Below are positions 1-11,487 of a DNA stretch of 64,000 nucleotides, piece by piece; the stretch's first letter is position 1, and every line of letters begins with the position of its first letter. Both the position numbers and the translations under genes were made by a program. The notes beneath the pieces are model-generated. The model did not search any database. It was not told the origin of the DNA and saw nothing but the letters and a program-made list of their open reading frames with translations. The stretch comes from Euborellia annulipes. Its lineage: Eukaryota; Arthropoda; Insecta; Dermaptera; Anisolabididae. The DNA is taken from the NCBI GenBank assembly GCA_023213315.1, contig JAKCPI010003278.1, positions 1 through 64,000 on the forward strand, in the 5' to 3' direction.

Positions 1-2590
1 AGATTAGCGGGGTTCGTTTGCCTCGATTAACATGGCGTTCGTGGGCGAAGATTTTATATAGCCTAGACTTATGCGGATGGATTTAAACTGGATTCTATCT
101 AAGATATTGAGGATCGACTGTGACGCATCACCGAATAAAAAATTGCCATATTCCAGTTGCGATCGGATCAAACAATGATATATTATCATTGAGCTTGGAT
201 GGCGACATTTGATTTTTGCTATTGCTTTGAGCAGATTGATATGGCGTGAGCATTTTTCTAAAATATAGTTTATGTGAGGTCTCCATAGAAGTTTTGTGTT
301 CAAGATTAATCCCAAATATTTGATTTTACTCACTACCGGAAACTCATACTCCTTTAATTTTATATTATTAATTGGCGGTACTCGTCTTCTTGAGAAAATA
401 CAAACTGTGGATTTTGTGACTGAAATGTTGAGATTTATCTTATCCAAGTACGTTGTTATACCTTTTATTGAACGGCTCAAATCATCAAGGGACTGCTGCA
501 AGACATGGGACTTGGAATAGACAACCAGATCATCAGCGTATTGTAAAAGTTTGCACTCTGGTCCGATGGAGTTGAAAATATCAAACGTGTAGCAAAAATA
601 GGATCGGGGATAAAATTGATCCTTAAGGGCAGGCCTCTAAATAAATTTCTGGAGAGGTGTATGCTTCCTGATTTAACTATTATTTTTCGGTCATACAACA
701 ATTTAAATATTAGGTAAGAAGAGTTTTTACCAATTCCCAGTTTCTGAAGTATTTCGTATAGAGTATATGGAGGTTGACATGGTCATACGCTCCTTCTATG
801 TCGATGAACACTGTAGGGGTGAATTTCTTTGTAGCAAACGCCTCCTTAATATTGCAAATTTAGAATGGATAGATTATCCATCGTTGAGTATCCTTTTCTA
901 AATCCGAAAGTGAGGTTTGGGAATTTAAAATTCAAACACAAAAATGATTCCAATCCAATTTGAATTAATTTTCGAAGACTTTCATCATGCAAGATGAGAG
1001 CGCAATTGGACGATAGGAGGCGCCTGAGTTCTGTGGTTTATCGGGCTTTAATATGGGGACTATGATTTGCTGTTTCCAAGTTGCAGGAATTTCATGTGAA
1101 TATCTAATATCATTAAATATGTCGAGAAGAAAGTATAGACCGGTCAGGGGAAGATTTTTGATCATTTGAATAAATAGATGTGCTCCCTATGCCTGGTGAT
1201 GAGTCTTTGGAATTATGAAGAACCTTTTCTAACTCATACATGGTGAGGCAGATCCCTAGTATGTCTGATGAGTAAGGTGCATCTGACATTTCCCGGGTCT
1301 CAAAGTGGAACCGATGGCGGAGCGAGCCGGTCCCAGAATTCTTCGATAACCATCTGGGTAGAAAATTTATTTTAAAGACATTAGTCCCCTTAATTTTACT
1401 TATATTTTTCCATATTTCCTTACTGGAAATGGACGGGTTGATGGAGGAACAAAATAATTTCTAAGAAGACCGCTTTGCCTCGAGAATTACTCTTTTCGCT
1501 AAAGCCTGTGCCCTTTTAAGGAAGATGAAATTATCTAGAACTGGATTTCTTTTGTATTGGTTGTGGGCGAGTTTTCTATTATTGATAGCCTCTCCACACT
1601 CAGAAGACCACTAACAGACTACCGGTGCCTTTTTCCCCAAATAAGGCTTGGTCCAAGGAATAGAGATTTCGACTGCCAAATTTATCGACTCGTGCGATTA
1701 AAAGTCATACCGGCTAGCGGCCAGAAGAGGAGTACTGAGGATCGTGAAATTTACCTATAAGAGACGTTTGGTAAAAGAGACCAATTGGCAGACTTTATTT
1801 TAAGCCTTGGCTTAAAAGAGACAGGAAGGCTCGGCATGGGAGACATTTTTTTTATGTGGATTGGGAAATGGTCTGAGCCCATGGTAGATCCTCTAATACT
1901 TCCCAAATGAATTGGGTAAACAAAGAGGATGAACAAAACGATACATCCGGGATGGATAGATTATCTGAGCCAAAAGTCATTCTTGTGGGTGACCCGTCAT
2001 TAAGAGTGATTAGGATCATATTTATCAGCAAAATCAGAAAGACATTGTCCCGCGCGGTCTTGCCAGTTACAGCCCCATTCTTGCGATTTGCTGTTGAAAT
2101 CTCCAAGAAACATATACGGAGGAGGGATTTGTTGAATTACTGCCGCCCAATCATCACTTGAAAGGTAAGACATCGGTTTACAGTAGCATGACACGATGGA
2201 CATGTTACTTTTATCAGGTAATGTTACTCTGGGTGCCGCAAATTTGCATTAGTGGCGATGGAGAGATTACATGTAGATTTACAAAGTCCAACTTTCTATC
2301 TATTAATATAAGACTGCCCCTTTACCATCAAATCTATCTGCCCTAACGACGTTGTAGCCTTTTATTTTGAAATCCAGTGCGGGTTTCAACCACGTCTCTG
2401 AAATTGCAGCTACACTTATATTGAGGTCTTTAAGCATAATTTCCAGACTGCCCTTGTTAGAGACAACCGATCGCGCATTCCATTGGACTATAGAGAAATG
2501 TTTACTATTTGAGCCCTTGTTCATAATGGGAATTCTTTTTATTTTTTCCCCCACCGAATATAAATATAGGCAGCTATTGTGTAACACCAT
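1..2590 (-). pseudogene. LINE ORF2: endonuclease plus reverse transcriptase, frameshifted
   Basis: Reading from 2590 leftwards, the start includes the APE-type endonuclease pieces IVQWNARS and ISETWL (about 2500-2370). GDFNSKSQEWG follows (about 2100), then the catalytic serine-aspartate-histidine piece GSDHFPI (about 1860). RT blocks follow: PATWKQQIIVPILKP and SYRPIALSS (about 1110-1000), and the catalytic box YADDLVV with YADD encoded by the complement of 529-540. The thumb region continues to position 4 in a clean 165-codon frame. At least three frame changes and stops separate the pieces. The order and spacing are those of a normal ORF2. The left end is cut by the window, so any RNase H domain and the 3' tail are missing. 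Confidence 0.85.
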
Positions 2591-2599
2591 CTCTACTTA

Positions 2600-3019
2600 T
2601 ACTACAAACACACATCGTAATACATTGGAGAATATTTATAATAACAATTATTATATTTATTATATTATATTTTTTAATTTTATCATTAATTATATTACTA
2701 TAATTATTATATTTATATATTAATAACATTTTATAATTATTCAATAAAAAAATATTTTTAAATAATTTAATTGTACGGCTATCTTTTTCCTCTTTTTATC
2801 CTATCTGCATTTCAGTGATCTAAATATTACACACATCGAGAATGCCAGAACACATTTATTAATATAGCCAATCTTTTTAGGAGATATAAATAATGCTACA
2901 AAATATAATTATTAATATATGATGCATATAAACAAAATGGAGAATAAAATATATATATATAATTTTTCTTAATTAAAAATTCCAATTTTCTATAAAATGG
3001 TCAATTATTTTTTTCAATA
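2600..3019. other. AT-rich spacer between LINE ORF1 and ORF2
   Basis: Very AT-rich sequence with short TAT and ATT runs and no recognisable domain. It is probably the decayed inter-ORF segment of the LINE or a later AT-rich insertion. Confidence 0.4.
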
Positions 3020-4660
3020 CTATTATTTGGGGAATTCCCCAGGCTTGTTTCATTTAATTTGATTTTTTGATATGTATTGCAATATTTTCTATTATGGTGT
3101 TTATTAATGTTTTAATATTTTCTTTATCATTAATATTATAGTTGGGGCTTTTGCTAACCACCGGAGTTAGAGCCAAACTTAAATTATTAGATTCATTCTC
3201 TATTCTAACAAAGTGGGGTACGGGTTTGGCAATTATAGGCCTTATATTAGTCGTATGAATTTTATAATGTTTTTTAATCGGATGAGAACTATTTTCAACC
3301 CTCCTCTCTCGGTAGAAGGCAAATTTTTTGCTGGGGGAAAATCCTGGGAGGTACTCTGCTTTGCACTTTCGAAAGCCGCTGCGCCTGGAATATAAATCTT
3401 TTTTTTGTGCGTAATTTAACGCTTCAAAAAATGAAAAAATTTTTTTCGGTCATTGTTTTTTTAATTAAATTTTGCTTTTGGAATTCCACACATTTTGGGT
3501 TTTCGGTAGGCAGATGCGCCATTTTGCAATTAACGCATTTAATCTCTTCAGACAGGCAGTCCTGAGCTAAATGATTTTCAGATCCGCATCGGGGCATCTC
3601 TTATTAAAACGACATGTATTTTTAAAATGATGAAATCTAAAACAGAGTTGACACTCGAGGGACCCTAGGAGTAAAATTTTCTGTTTTGCAAATAACTCCT
3701 AAGAGTTTTACCTCTACTCGAGGAATTCGACCCCTTACTGTTAAAATTACTAAAGGCGTGGGAACAGATTCATTTTTATTATTTTTAAAAATTCTCTTTG
3801 TTTTAATAATATTGTCATCCGGGCACTCAATATACTTAAGAATATCTTCGTTCGACAACGAATAGTCTACGTCTCTAATTAGAGCTTGTTTGGTTAACAC
3901 GAAATTTGGGATATAACACACCAAATTGTTGTTTTTCCAGGCTTTCTGAAGATTTCAAGGTGTTCGCTTTAAAATAATCATTTACTATAATTTTAATTTT
4001 AAACCTGTTGGCCTTTGAGATGGTGTCTATATTTTCGTACAAATTCGGGAAGTTTTCACGAATAATTTTCCCTACTAGCATAGGATGTAATGATTTATTT
4101 TTTCTATTCTTTCAACATATAAGAGAAAAGGGCCTATATCTACCTCTCCATATTCATTATTCACGCAAAATGTGTAATAAGGACTTCTCTCATGTGTATT
4201 ATTTACATCAACCTCACCTTCAATATTCCTTGAGATATTATTACAATTAACATTATAATTATTTTCTTGTGAATTTAAATGTGTAATACCATTTGTTTCA
4301 GCATTGTCTGATATGTTCAAATTTATTGGAGTGTTTATGTTGAGTATTTCCACTTACTTCATTTATTTCCTGACTTGCTGGCTTGCTGAGTTCAGTTAGC
4401 TTAACTTTTAGTGAGCTTTCTTCTTCCTCTCTGCGAACTGAAGTTTCCTCTTACTAGTAGTTGCAGTATGTAGGCCTATATTTACGATAGTTTCATTTGG
4501 ATTCTTGATATCATCAGAGTCTTCCATGTTCACTTCTTCATTTCCATACACTTTGATCACTATCGCTGAGCGAATTGCATAAACTAAATCACTTCCCTTT
4601 TCTTGAGGTTGGGGGTGCCTATTGTGGAAAGGTCCGTCATGGCCCCCTCCTCCACTCACA
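3020..4660 (-). pseudogene. LINE ORF1, gag-like with CCHC zinc knuckles, frameshifted
   Basis: The longest pieces are at 4659-4408, 4353-4075, 4081-3875 and 3924-3637 on the minus strand, in changing frames. The middle part (RFKIKIIVNDYFKANTL, then VLTKQALIRDVDYSLS) has the look of LINE gag RNA-binding domains. After one more frameshift, about 3590-3490 encodes CGSENHLAQDC and CVNCKMAHLP, two CCHC-type knuckles. A low-complexity C-terminal region (IPGAAAFESAKQST, then PIIAKPVPHF after a further shift) runs to about 3020. ORF1 binds element RNA; here it is inactive. It sits immediately upstream of ORF2 on the same strand, which supports one element. Confidence 0.75.
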
Positions 4661-4934
4661 CGTCAAAAGGGAATAAATTAGTTCACAGGGTCCTTACTGG
4701 GAGGCCCAAATGTAAACAAACAGTGAAAATATAAATTAACTCAAATAACAAAAAAGTTCGAATAAATATTTTAAAAACTTATTACACCCGCAAAAAGAAA
4801 ACTGCTTTTTCGAGCGTGGGAACACAATACTCACAGTAAAATTATAAAATTACCATCAAATTATTAAATTTCTTAGGAGGAATCAATTTTTCGCGAATCA
4901 ACATTCGATTGGTACCACCGGGTAAGATTAATTA

Positions 4935-4962
4935 TTTTTCAAAAGGGCGGCGGGGGGGCCCA

Positions 4963-4999
<37 letters not shown>

Positions 5000-5035
5000 A
5001 GGGAGGCGTAGTATCATAAAGTTTGGAAACCACGG
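4935..5035 (-). mobile_element. Truncated hAT MITE with a long G-run
   Basis: The right end (about 5015-5035) is the inverted form of the terminal repeat seen at 11164 and 29204 (CAGTGGTTTCCAAACTTTATG class). The inner part is a run of 36 consecutive G (4963-4998) where the better copies have a short C-rich stretch. The left end is not visible, so the copy is truncated or misassembled. Confidence 0.6.
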
Positions 5036-5545
5036 GTTTAGAGATTAGAATTTATGTATAATTTTTTTTTAAAGTCATTTCGGCTTCTTAGACTATTATG
5101 ATTAGGGATGAAACGATACGAGTAAATACAAGTACTTACTCGATACTTTTCTTTCGATACCAAGTACTTTTGGAATCGATACTTTGGAATCGAGTACCAA
5201 GTAAGTATCGGTCAAAAATACTCGTATCGATACTCGGTCCCCTTACGCGATGATTAATTAGGTCGGAAGAACAATTTGTTCTTAATTACAATAGAAATAA
5301 GTGGAATGGTTTGTACCACTATATTTTAATTTTTATTATAGGAGTTTTTAACAGGGAAACATCTTGAAAAATTATTCTTTTTGGGTAGTAGGCTACCTCT
5401 AAAACTGAATTTTTTTCTTAGTCGTGTTTTTTTTTTTTTTTGTGTTTTGAAGAACTTGATTTTTTATGGCTGTGGAGATTTAATCAAGATTTGCAGAAAC
5501 TTTGCAGCCAGGAGATAAATAAAATTTTTTTTTTAATTTCTATTT

Positions 5546-5589
5546 GCCGACGTTTCGGTCGTCAATTACGACCTTCATCAGGACAAATA
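5546..5589 (-). ncRNA. Hammerhead ribozyme motif, complete core
   Basis: On the minus strand CTGATGA (complement 5575-5581) is followed by stem II GGTCGT/ACGACC with loop AATTG, then GAAAC and the cleavage triplet GTC (complement 5549-5556). Stem I can form from ATTTGTC and GGCAAAT (six Watson-Crick pairs and one wobble). Stem III is minimal, as in Penelope hammerheads, which may act as dimers. Activity is inferred only. Confidence 0.75.
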
Positions 5590-5712
5590 TTGTCAATTAT
5601 ACACGATCTTAGGTATTTTAATATTCATTGCAATTAAATATACAATTTCTTTTTATTTTTATATGTACAAAAATATTATCATATAGGACCTACTTGCTAC
5701 TCGGAGGTCTCC

Positions 5713-5752
5713 GATGATGAAGGTCTTGATTGGCGACCGAAACGTCAGCAAA
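5713..5752 (+). ncRNA. Hammerhead ribozyme motif, core mutated
   Basis: GAAACGTC at 5739-5746 and a GGTC/GACC stem II are present. The first core strand reads ATGATGA (5714-5720), with A in place of the essential first C, so it is probably inactive. Confidence 0.5.
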
Positions 5753-5999
5753 TAGAAATTAAATAAAACATTTTTATTTAATCTCCTGGCTGCAAAGTTC
5801 CTGAAGTTGATAATATCAGTACTTACTGCTGTTTTTGCTTATCTTTAATTGTACGAAAAATTTGACCGATACGAGTAAGTATCGATACTTTTCAATCGAT
5901 ACCGAGTAGGTACTCGATACTTTGCGACCGATACCACTATCGAGTAAAAGTATCGATACCTCAGTGGTATTGTTTCATCCCTAATTATGATACTCTGCG

Positions 6000-6288
6000 C
6001 GAAAAAAATCGATTAATTGATTATTCATCGATTATTTCCTTAAAAAATAATCTATTATTCCGATTATTTTTGGGATATATACAGTACGTTTGAACAGATG
6101 GGATAATACTCGTATGCTAAAAAAAAGGTCAAATGATTTTGGCGAGAGGGAAAAATGGAAATTTTACCAAAGAGTATAATCTATTATTTTTTTCGGTTAT
6201 TCTTTTCATAATCGATTATTTTTCTATAATCGGAATAATCGATTATTTTTCATAATAGATTATTTTTTTCTTTAATCGAACACCCCTA
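6000..6288. mobile_element. hAT remnant rich in ATCGATTA motifs
   Basis: The right end reads towards ...CGAACACCCCTA (6270-6288), the inverted form of a TAGGGGTGTTCG-type hAT terminus. The body has repeated AATAATCGATTATT palindromes. The left terminus is too decayed to place and no target duplication is visible. Confidence 0.5.
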
Positions 6289-6289
6289 G

Positions 6290-6380
6290 AAATCACACCG
6301 ATACCTCTGAAAGGCTGAAGATCCTGGGTTCGATTCCCGGGGACCATGGGCGCGAGGAGCTTGGCCTCACCAATAAAAAA
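6290..6380 (+). repeat. tRNA-derived SINE fragment
   Basis: The stretch GGGTTCGATTCCCG (about 6327-6340) is a perfect Pol III B box. The upstream A-box position is poor and no cloverleaf forms, so this is a SINE piece, not a tRNA gene. Confidence 0.5.
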
Positions 6381-6926
6381 CATTTCTTGTTTAATAATTA
6401 TATGCGAAATATTAATTAAACCTAAATATTTAGATTGAGGATTTTTTCTGGACATCCCTATTTATCTAAATTAATTGGTAGCAATATATAATTAAAAAAG
6501 CAGGGACTGTTTGAAGATTCTTTAACCAAAACATTATTTTGTCTAACATTTTCCCATATACCCAATTTGAGAGACAATTTGCTGTTTTATACAAGTAGGC
6601 TACAACTCAAATTGAGAGCAATTTCTTGCTCCGTAAATTGGCTCTGGTAAAACAGACTTTAAGCTGGATCTCATTGAAGGTGACATTTGTCGATATACAT
6701 TTCTTGTTCAGATTGTAAGCTACATAAATGATTTTGCGCACGTAGGTTATATAATGTCAAAAAAAGAGGAGTAAGCATTCCAGCTTAGTTAGAATTAAGA
6801 CCCTCCTACCCTTATTTTTTGTACTTTAATAATCAAGTTACCCTTTATATTCAGATAAGGTCACAATTTTTAAATCCCTTCGAATAAGTTTATTTATTTA
6901 TTTAGGAATTAATATGAATTAAGTAA
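6380..6926. other. Unassigned AT-rich sequence
   Basis: No open frame, terminal repeat or RNA motif is recognised between the SINE fragment and the fold-back element. Confidence 0.5.
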
Positions 6927-6928
6927 TA

Positions 6929-8995
6929 GAGCGGGCGCTGGAGGTAGTTGAGTATGCAAAATCTGAGGACCGAATTCTGACAATGGATTTGGGCTAAGAA
7001 TAGCCCCCAGAATAAGGATCCGGATCTTGCCGGGCCAATTTTTGGTCCAATTTTTTTTTACCCCCCACCCCTATTATTTCCATAGGAAATCAATGGAGTG
7101 CATGCTAAGATGATGTGAAGACTTGCAATTATGGTCAAATTCGAGTACTTAAAACCTCAAAGAATGAAAAAACTGTCTTGTTAGCAACTGAGGGGATCCT
7201 CTATAGTCCCCTGAGAAGTACTATCTTGCCACCAGTTGTGGTGGTCCCCTCTAACCCCTTCACCTCTTTTTTTCTCTCTCTATTATAAATTTAAATATAC
7301 GGCCTAAACACCATTCCAAATTGTGGGGACCGGCAATTATGTTCATAATCCACTACCTGGTACCCCAATCAATGAAAAATACTATCTTGCCGTCAGCTGC
7401 GGTGGTCCCCCTCTAACCCCTTCACCTCTTTTTTCTCTCTCTATTATAAATTTAAATATACGGCCTAAACACCATTCCAAATTGTGGGGACCGGCAATTA
7501 TGTTCATAATCCACTACCTGGTACCCCAATCAATGAAAAAAATACTATCTTGCCGTCAGCTGCGGTGGTCCCCTCTAACCCCTTCACCTCTTTTTTCTCT
7601 CTCTATTATAAATTTAAATATACGGCCTAAACACCATTCCAAATTGTGGGGACCGGCAATTATGTTCATAATCCACTACCTGGTATCCCAATCAATGAAA
7701 AATACTATCGTGCCGCCAGCTGCGGTGGTCCCCTTTAACCCCTTCGCCTCTTTTCTCTCCCTTTATTATAAATTTAAATATACGGCCTTAAAACCATGCC
7801 AAATTATGGTGACCGGCAATTAAGTTCATAATCCACTACCTGGTACCCCAATCAATGAAAAATACTATCTTGCCGCCAGCTGCGGTGGTCCCTTTTAACC
7901 CCTTCACCACCTTTCTCTCCCTTTATTATAAACTTATATATACGGCCTAAACATCACGCCAAATTGTGGGGACCGGCAATTATGTTCATAATCCACTAGC
8001 TGGTATCCCAATCAATGAAAAATACTATCTTGCCGCCAGCTGCGGTGGTCCCCTCTAACCCCTTCTCCTCTTTTCTCTCCCTTTATTATAAATACACCAG
8101 GTAGTAGATTATGAGCATAATTGCCGGTTCCCACAATTTGGCGTGATGTTTAGGCCGTATATTTAAGTTTATAACAGAGAGAGAAAAAGAGGTGAAGGGG
8201 TTAGAGGGGACCACCGCAGCTGGCGGCAAGATAGTATTTTTCATTGATTGGGGTACCAGGTAGTGGATTATGAACATAATTGCCGGTCCCCACAATTTGG
8301 AGTGGTGTTTAGGCCGTATATTTAAATTTATAATAGAGAGAGAAAAAAGAGGTGAAGGGGTTAGAGGGGACCACCGCAGCTGGCGGCAAGATAGTATTTT
8401 TCATTGATTGGGGTACCAGGTAGTGGATTATGAACATAATTGCCGGTCCCCACAATTTGGAGTGGTGTTTAGGCCGTATATTTAAATTTATAATAGAGAG
8501 AGAAAAAAGAGGTGAAGGGGTTAGAGGGGACCACCGCAGCTGGCGGCAAGATAGTATTTTTCATTGATTGGGGTACCAGGTAGTGGATTATGAACATAAT
8601 TGCCGGTCCCACAATTTGGAGTGGTGTTTAGGCCGTATATTTAAATTTATCACAGAGAGAGAAAAAAGAGGTGAAGGGGTTAGAGGGGACCACCACAACT
8701 GGTGGCAAGATAGTACTTCTCAGGGGACTATAGAGGATCCCCTCAGTTGCTGACAAGACAGATTTTTCATTGTTTGAGGTTTTAAGTACTCGAATTTGAC
8801 CATAATTGCAAATCTTTACATCATCTTAGCATGCATTCCATTGATTTCCTATGGGGTGGGGGTAAAAAAAAAATTGGACCAAAAATTGCCCCGGCAAGAT
8901 CCGGATCCTTATTCTGGGGGCTATTCTTAGCCCAAATCCATTGTCAGAATTCGGTCCTCAGATTTTGCATACTCAACTACCTCCAGCGCCTGGTC
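6929..8995. mobile_element. 2-kb fold-back element, copy 1, with 160-bp tandem monomers
   Basis: The outer arms (GAGCGGGCGCTGGAGG on the left; GACCAGGCGCTGGAGG read inward from the right) are nearly identical inverted repeats for about 280 bp. They are flanked by TA on both sides (6927-6928 and 8996-8997), which suggests a TA target duplication. Inside, monomers of about 160 bp run forward (about 7221-8090, six units) and then in reverse (about 8095-8735, four units). The whole element can fold into a 1-kb hairpin. Open frames here are by-products of the repeat. No transposase is present. Confidence 0.8.
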
Positions 8996-9000
8996 TATAA

Positions 9001-10240
9001 TGAATAGAAAAATAAACAGAAACTGGCTTTTCTTTCGCTTCAGATAAATTCATGCTCTGTCAGCTTTCAAAACTTTACTAAGCCCTTATTTATCTTTCTC
9101 TACCATTCCTTTAATATAATATCCTTCTTTTATATCTTTTCCTATTAATCTCATTCTTTTTATTAATAAATAAATATTAGACTACATTTAATTTGTTTTC
9201 TCTAATATCACTTTCTTTCCATTTTTTTTATTGTTGAATTGAAACATAATACGTATGTGCCAAACATAAATTTTCACACACAAAAAAAAAAGAGAATATT
9301 AATATCATAATGATTTATAATATTTATTTTAGGATTTCGAGAGTGGAATTTTGTCGATTGCTTTTTGCGCAAAACAAATAATAATAATAAATCGCTTTTA
9401 GAATTCGTGAGTTTGTTTTCTATTATCGTATGTTAATTTAATTCCCTTCCTACCCACCACTTTTCATTTTTTTTGCTTATTGATCTCATTTTATTATAGA
9501 AGAGTGAATTTTCTTAATTTTTTTTTTTTTATATATATATGGTATCTTGTCTATTGATTAGCAGGGAAAAAGGCCCTTGGGAGTCTGATCTTGTTCTATT
9601 TCTCTCTCGGGGGCAGTTTTCGAAACGTTTAATCAAATTTGTTAAAAGTGGAATGAAATCGATATTAATTGAAGATATTAAAATATTCAAAAGTATTTCT
9701 TTTAGAATTTTATTAATTTTTTCTTTGTTAAGGAAATAATCGATTAATCGATTATTTTGCACAGCCCTAGTTATTATAAGTAGTAGTGTTAACCATATGG
9801 CTTGGGAGTTCAGGATTTGCATAACTCCGTCTTCCATTTCCCTCCGAGAAGTTTATTAATCGATTTTTTTCTATTGTTCTACTTTTTGTAATTTCAATAA
9901 TGTACATTGTCTTTAATTTATTCTATTTAGACAAATATTGCTTATTCTAAATTTATATAATCCAAGTTCAGGCGCCCATCATTTTGTCACATTGATATTT
10001 ACTATTTTGAAAAGTGTCAATCAGAAAAATTTGACATACATTATACCCTAAAAACATTTTTTTTGCTACGATTGAATGATATATATATTTTAATTTCAAC
10101 ATGTCTATTAATCCCCCGTTGGTTTTATTTGTGGATTTAATATTTCATTAAATTTTCTTCGGATAGAGAGAAAAAATAAATTAAATTTCTATTAACTCAC
10201 ATGTATAATCTTCTTACCGAAGAGTGGATTAATCCTTTTT
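9001..10240. other. Unassigned AT-rich sequence with one hAT end
   Basis: Mostly T-rich sequence. About 9738-9769 is the right end of a hAT element: AATCGATTAATCGATT, then GCACAGCCCTA. Its left end was not found. Nothing else is recognised. Confidence 0.45.
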
Positions 10241-10300
10241 GGCTTTTCAGGCTCGACTTCGTAGAGAAATAGAGAGAGAGGGAGTTTTCCTCCGTGTAAG
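10241..10300 (+). other. Possible small exon (10251-10295)
   Basis: An acceptor (TTTTTGGCTTTTCAG, ending 10250) and a donor (CCGT|GTAAGA at 10295/10296) enclose 45 bp that is open in one frame (ARLRREIEREGVFLR). The strand matches the adenylyl cyclase gene. No homology is recognised; chance is quite possible. Confidence 0.2.
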
Positions 10301-11155
10301 AATCTCGATCGTTTATTCTAATTACAAGACGACTGATAATGGACCACTAATTGGCCATCTATCTTGCTTTATTCTATCTTCTCGCCGGATTGACAACTCG
10401 TTTAATTATCTTTATCTCTTCGTTAACTATTTATGTCTCCTTTATTCACTAGCACACATAAACATGAAGAATATCTCCAAAATAATTAGAGATAATAGTC
10501 AAGTCAAATTAGAAATGAGAGATTTCCAATGAAAGATGATCCGTAAAAAATATATGGATATGATAATTAGAAATCACTTGTTTATGTTATTGGTATTTAA
10601 TTATTTTTTATAGGATAGTTACATGAATGATCAAAATAAGAAATTGAACTATCGTAAAGAACTATTTGATGTATAATAGTAAGAAATACAAGTGTCAAAG
10701 TTTTGAAAAAATTGTTGAGAAAAAATTCAAATTCTACTTTATACTTATTAATAATCTCTAATTGCAGGAAGTAGGGGCTGAACTTTTAATTATGATTTAA
10801 GATATAAAGCAGCCAATAAAAACAAATTAATTATAAAATGGTTTATTTTTTATTACTAACAATGTAAGACTTTTCGGAGTTTTTTTCAATTTTTCAGGAC
10901 AGATGTTTAGAGAGTGAATTTAGACATTCTGTACGGTGCTAACACAAAATCTGTCCTGAAGAAGGCCGTCTGAATCAAACAAGAGATTTAATTCAAGCAT
11001 TTAATAATTAATTGCTTTTTTTGACTGTCTTATTTATTTCATCATTTATAAACGAATAATCGTATGGATTCTCGAATTCCCATTTTATCGATAATATATA
11101 GAACTATTAGCTTAATTCTAAAAAATTAAACAGTTAGGATTGACCATAAATAATA
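10300..11155. other. Unassigned sequence with a decayed Penelope-type trace
   Basis: About 10900-10985 contains CAGGACAGATGTTTAGAGAG and an inverted AAATCTGTCCTGAAGAAGG. This resembles the inverted hammerhead pieces seen elsewhere, but the GAAACGTC half is lost. The remainder is featureless. Confidence 0.4.
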
Positions 11156-11163
11156 CTCTATAC

Positions 11164-11419
11164 CAGCGGTTTCCAAACTTTATGTTACCGCGCCTTCCTT
11201 AAAAATATTTAATCCTGATACGCCTCCCCCCTCTTATTTTATAAAATAATACAAACACAAAAATTTTTATTGCTAAACAATAGAATTTCTCGTATTATTT
11301 TATTTATAAAACTTTAGCAATCATTTGGAAAATTGTTCGCTGTGGCTAATATTCGCGCCTCCCCTTTGACTAGTCCGCGCCTCCCTAGGGAGGCGCGCCT
11401 CACAGTTTGTAAAACGCTG
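11164..11419. mobile_element. hAT MITE, 256 bp, TIR CAGCGGTTTCCAAACTTTA
   Basis: Termini are CAGCGGTTTCCAAACTTTA and, inverted on the right, CAGCGTTTTACAAACTGTG. Flanks CTCTATAC (11156-11163) and CTCTACAC (11420-11427) form an 8-bp target duplication with one mismatch. It is the same family as 29204-29447 and the fragment ending at 5035. Confidence 0.88.
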
Positions 11420-11487
11420 CTCTACACTCTACAAATAACTGTTTTCAACTAACAAAACAAACCAAATATCTTTTTAATTACATACTT

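Larger units (their letters stand above)
1..4665 (-). mobile_element. Decayed LINE, I/R1-like, 3' end cut by the window
   Basis: This is a two-ORF non-LTR retrotransposon reading right to left: gag-like ORF1 (about 4660-3020), then ORF2 (2590 to the window edge). Endonuclease, reverse transcriptase and zinc-knuckle signatures appear in the right order but in shifted frames, so the copy is dead. The post-RT segment (LGYIKSSPTNAMLIEA) resembles the I/R1/Nimb groups, which often carry RNase H after the RT; that part lies off the window, so RNase H is not seen. The clade is an inference; Jockey-like groups are the alternative. Confidence 0.85.
5487..5805. mobile_element. Penelope-type inverted repeat with two hammerhead sequences
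   Basis: The two arms (CTTTGCAGCCAGGAGAT on the left, ATCTCCTGGCTGCAAAG on the right) face each other around a short middle. Each arm carries a hammerhead-like sequence, the left on the minus strand and the right on the plus strand. Hammerheads in this setting are a known feature of Penelope-like element terminal repeats. No reverse transcriptase or GIY-YIG frame is present, so this is a terminal-repeat remnant. Confidence 0.65.
5103..5983. mobile_element. Non-autonomous hAT element, TIR TAGGGATGAAACGATAC
   Basis: The left end TAGGGATGAAACGATAC is mirrored by GTATTGTTTCATCCCTA on the right. Both flanks carry the 8-bp duplication ATTATGAT (5095-5102 and 5984-5991), as expected of hAT transposition. 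Subterminal regions are packed with GTATCGATAC-like motifs. No transposase is present. The centre (about 5487-5805) is a separate inverted-repeat insertion with hammerhead sequences. Confidence 0.88.

Noticed and set aside
6290..6380. tRNA gene suggested by a perfect B box
   Set aside because: No acceptor stem, no A-box spacing and no cloverleaf. A SINE fragment fits better; the same holds for the B boxes at 17.3, 22.5, 33.0, 37.1, 44.8, 50.3 and 62.8 kb.
7323..7823. 166-codon plus-strand frame (longest in the window), and similar frames at 45991-46967
   Set aside because: Produced by 160-bp monomers of the fold-back element. The same text appears inverted and broken in neighbouring units; no domain.
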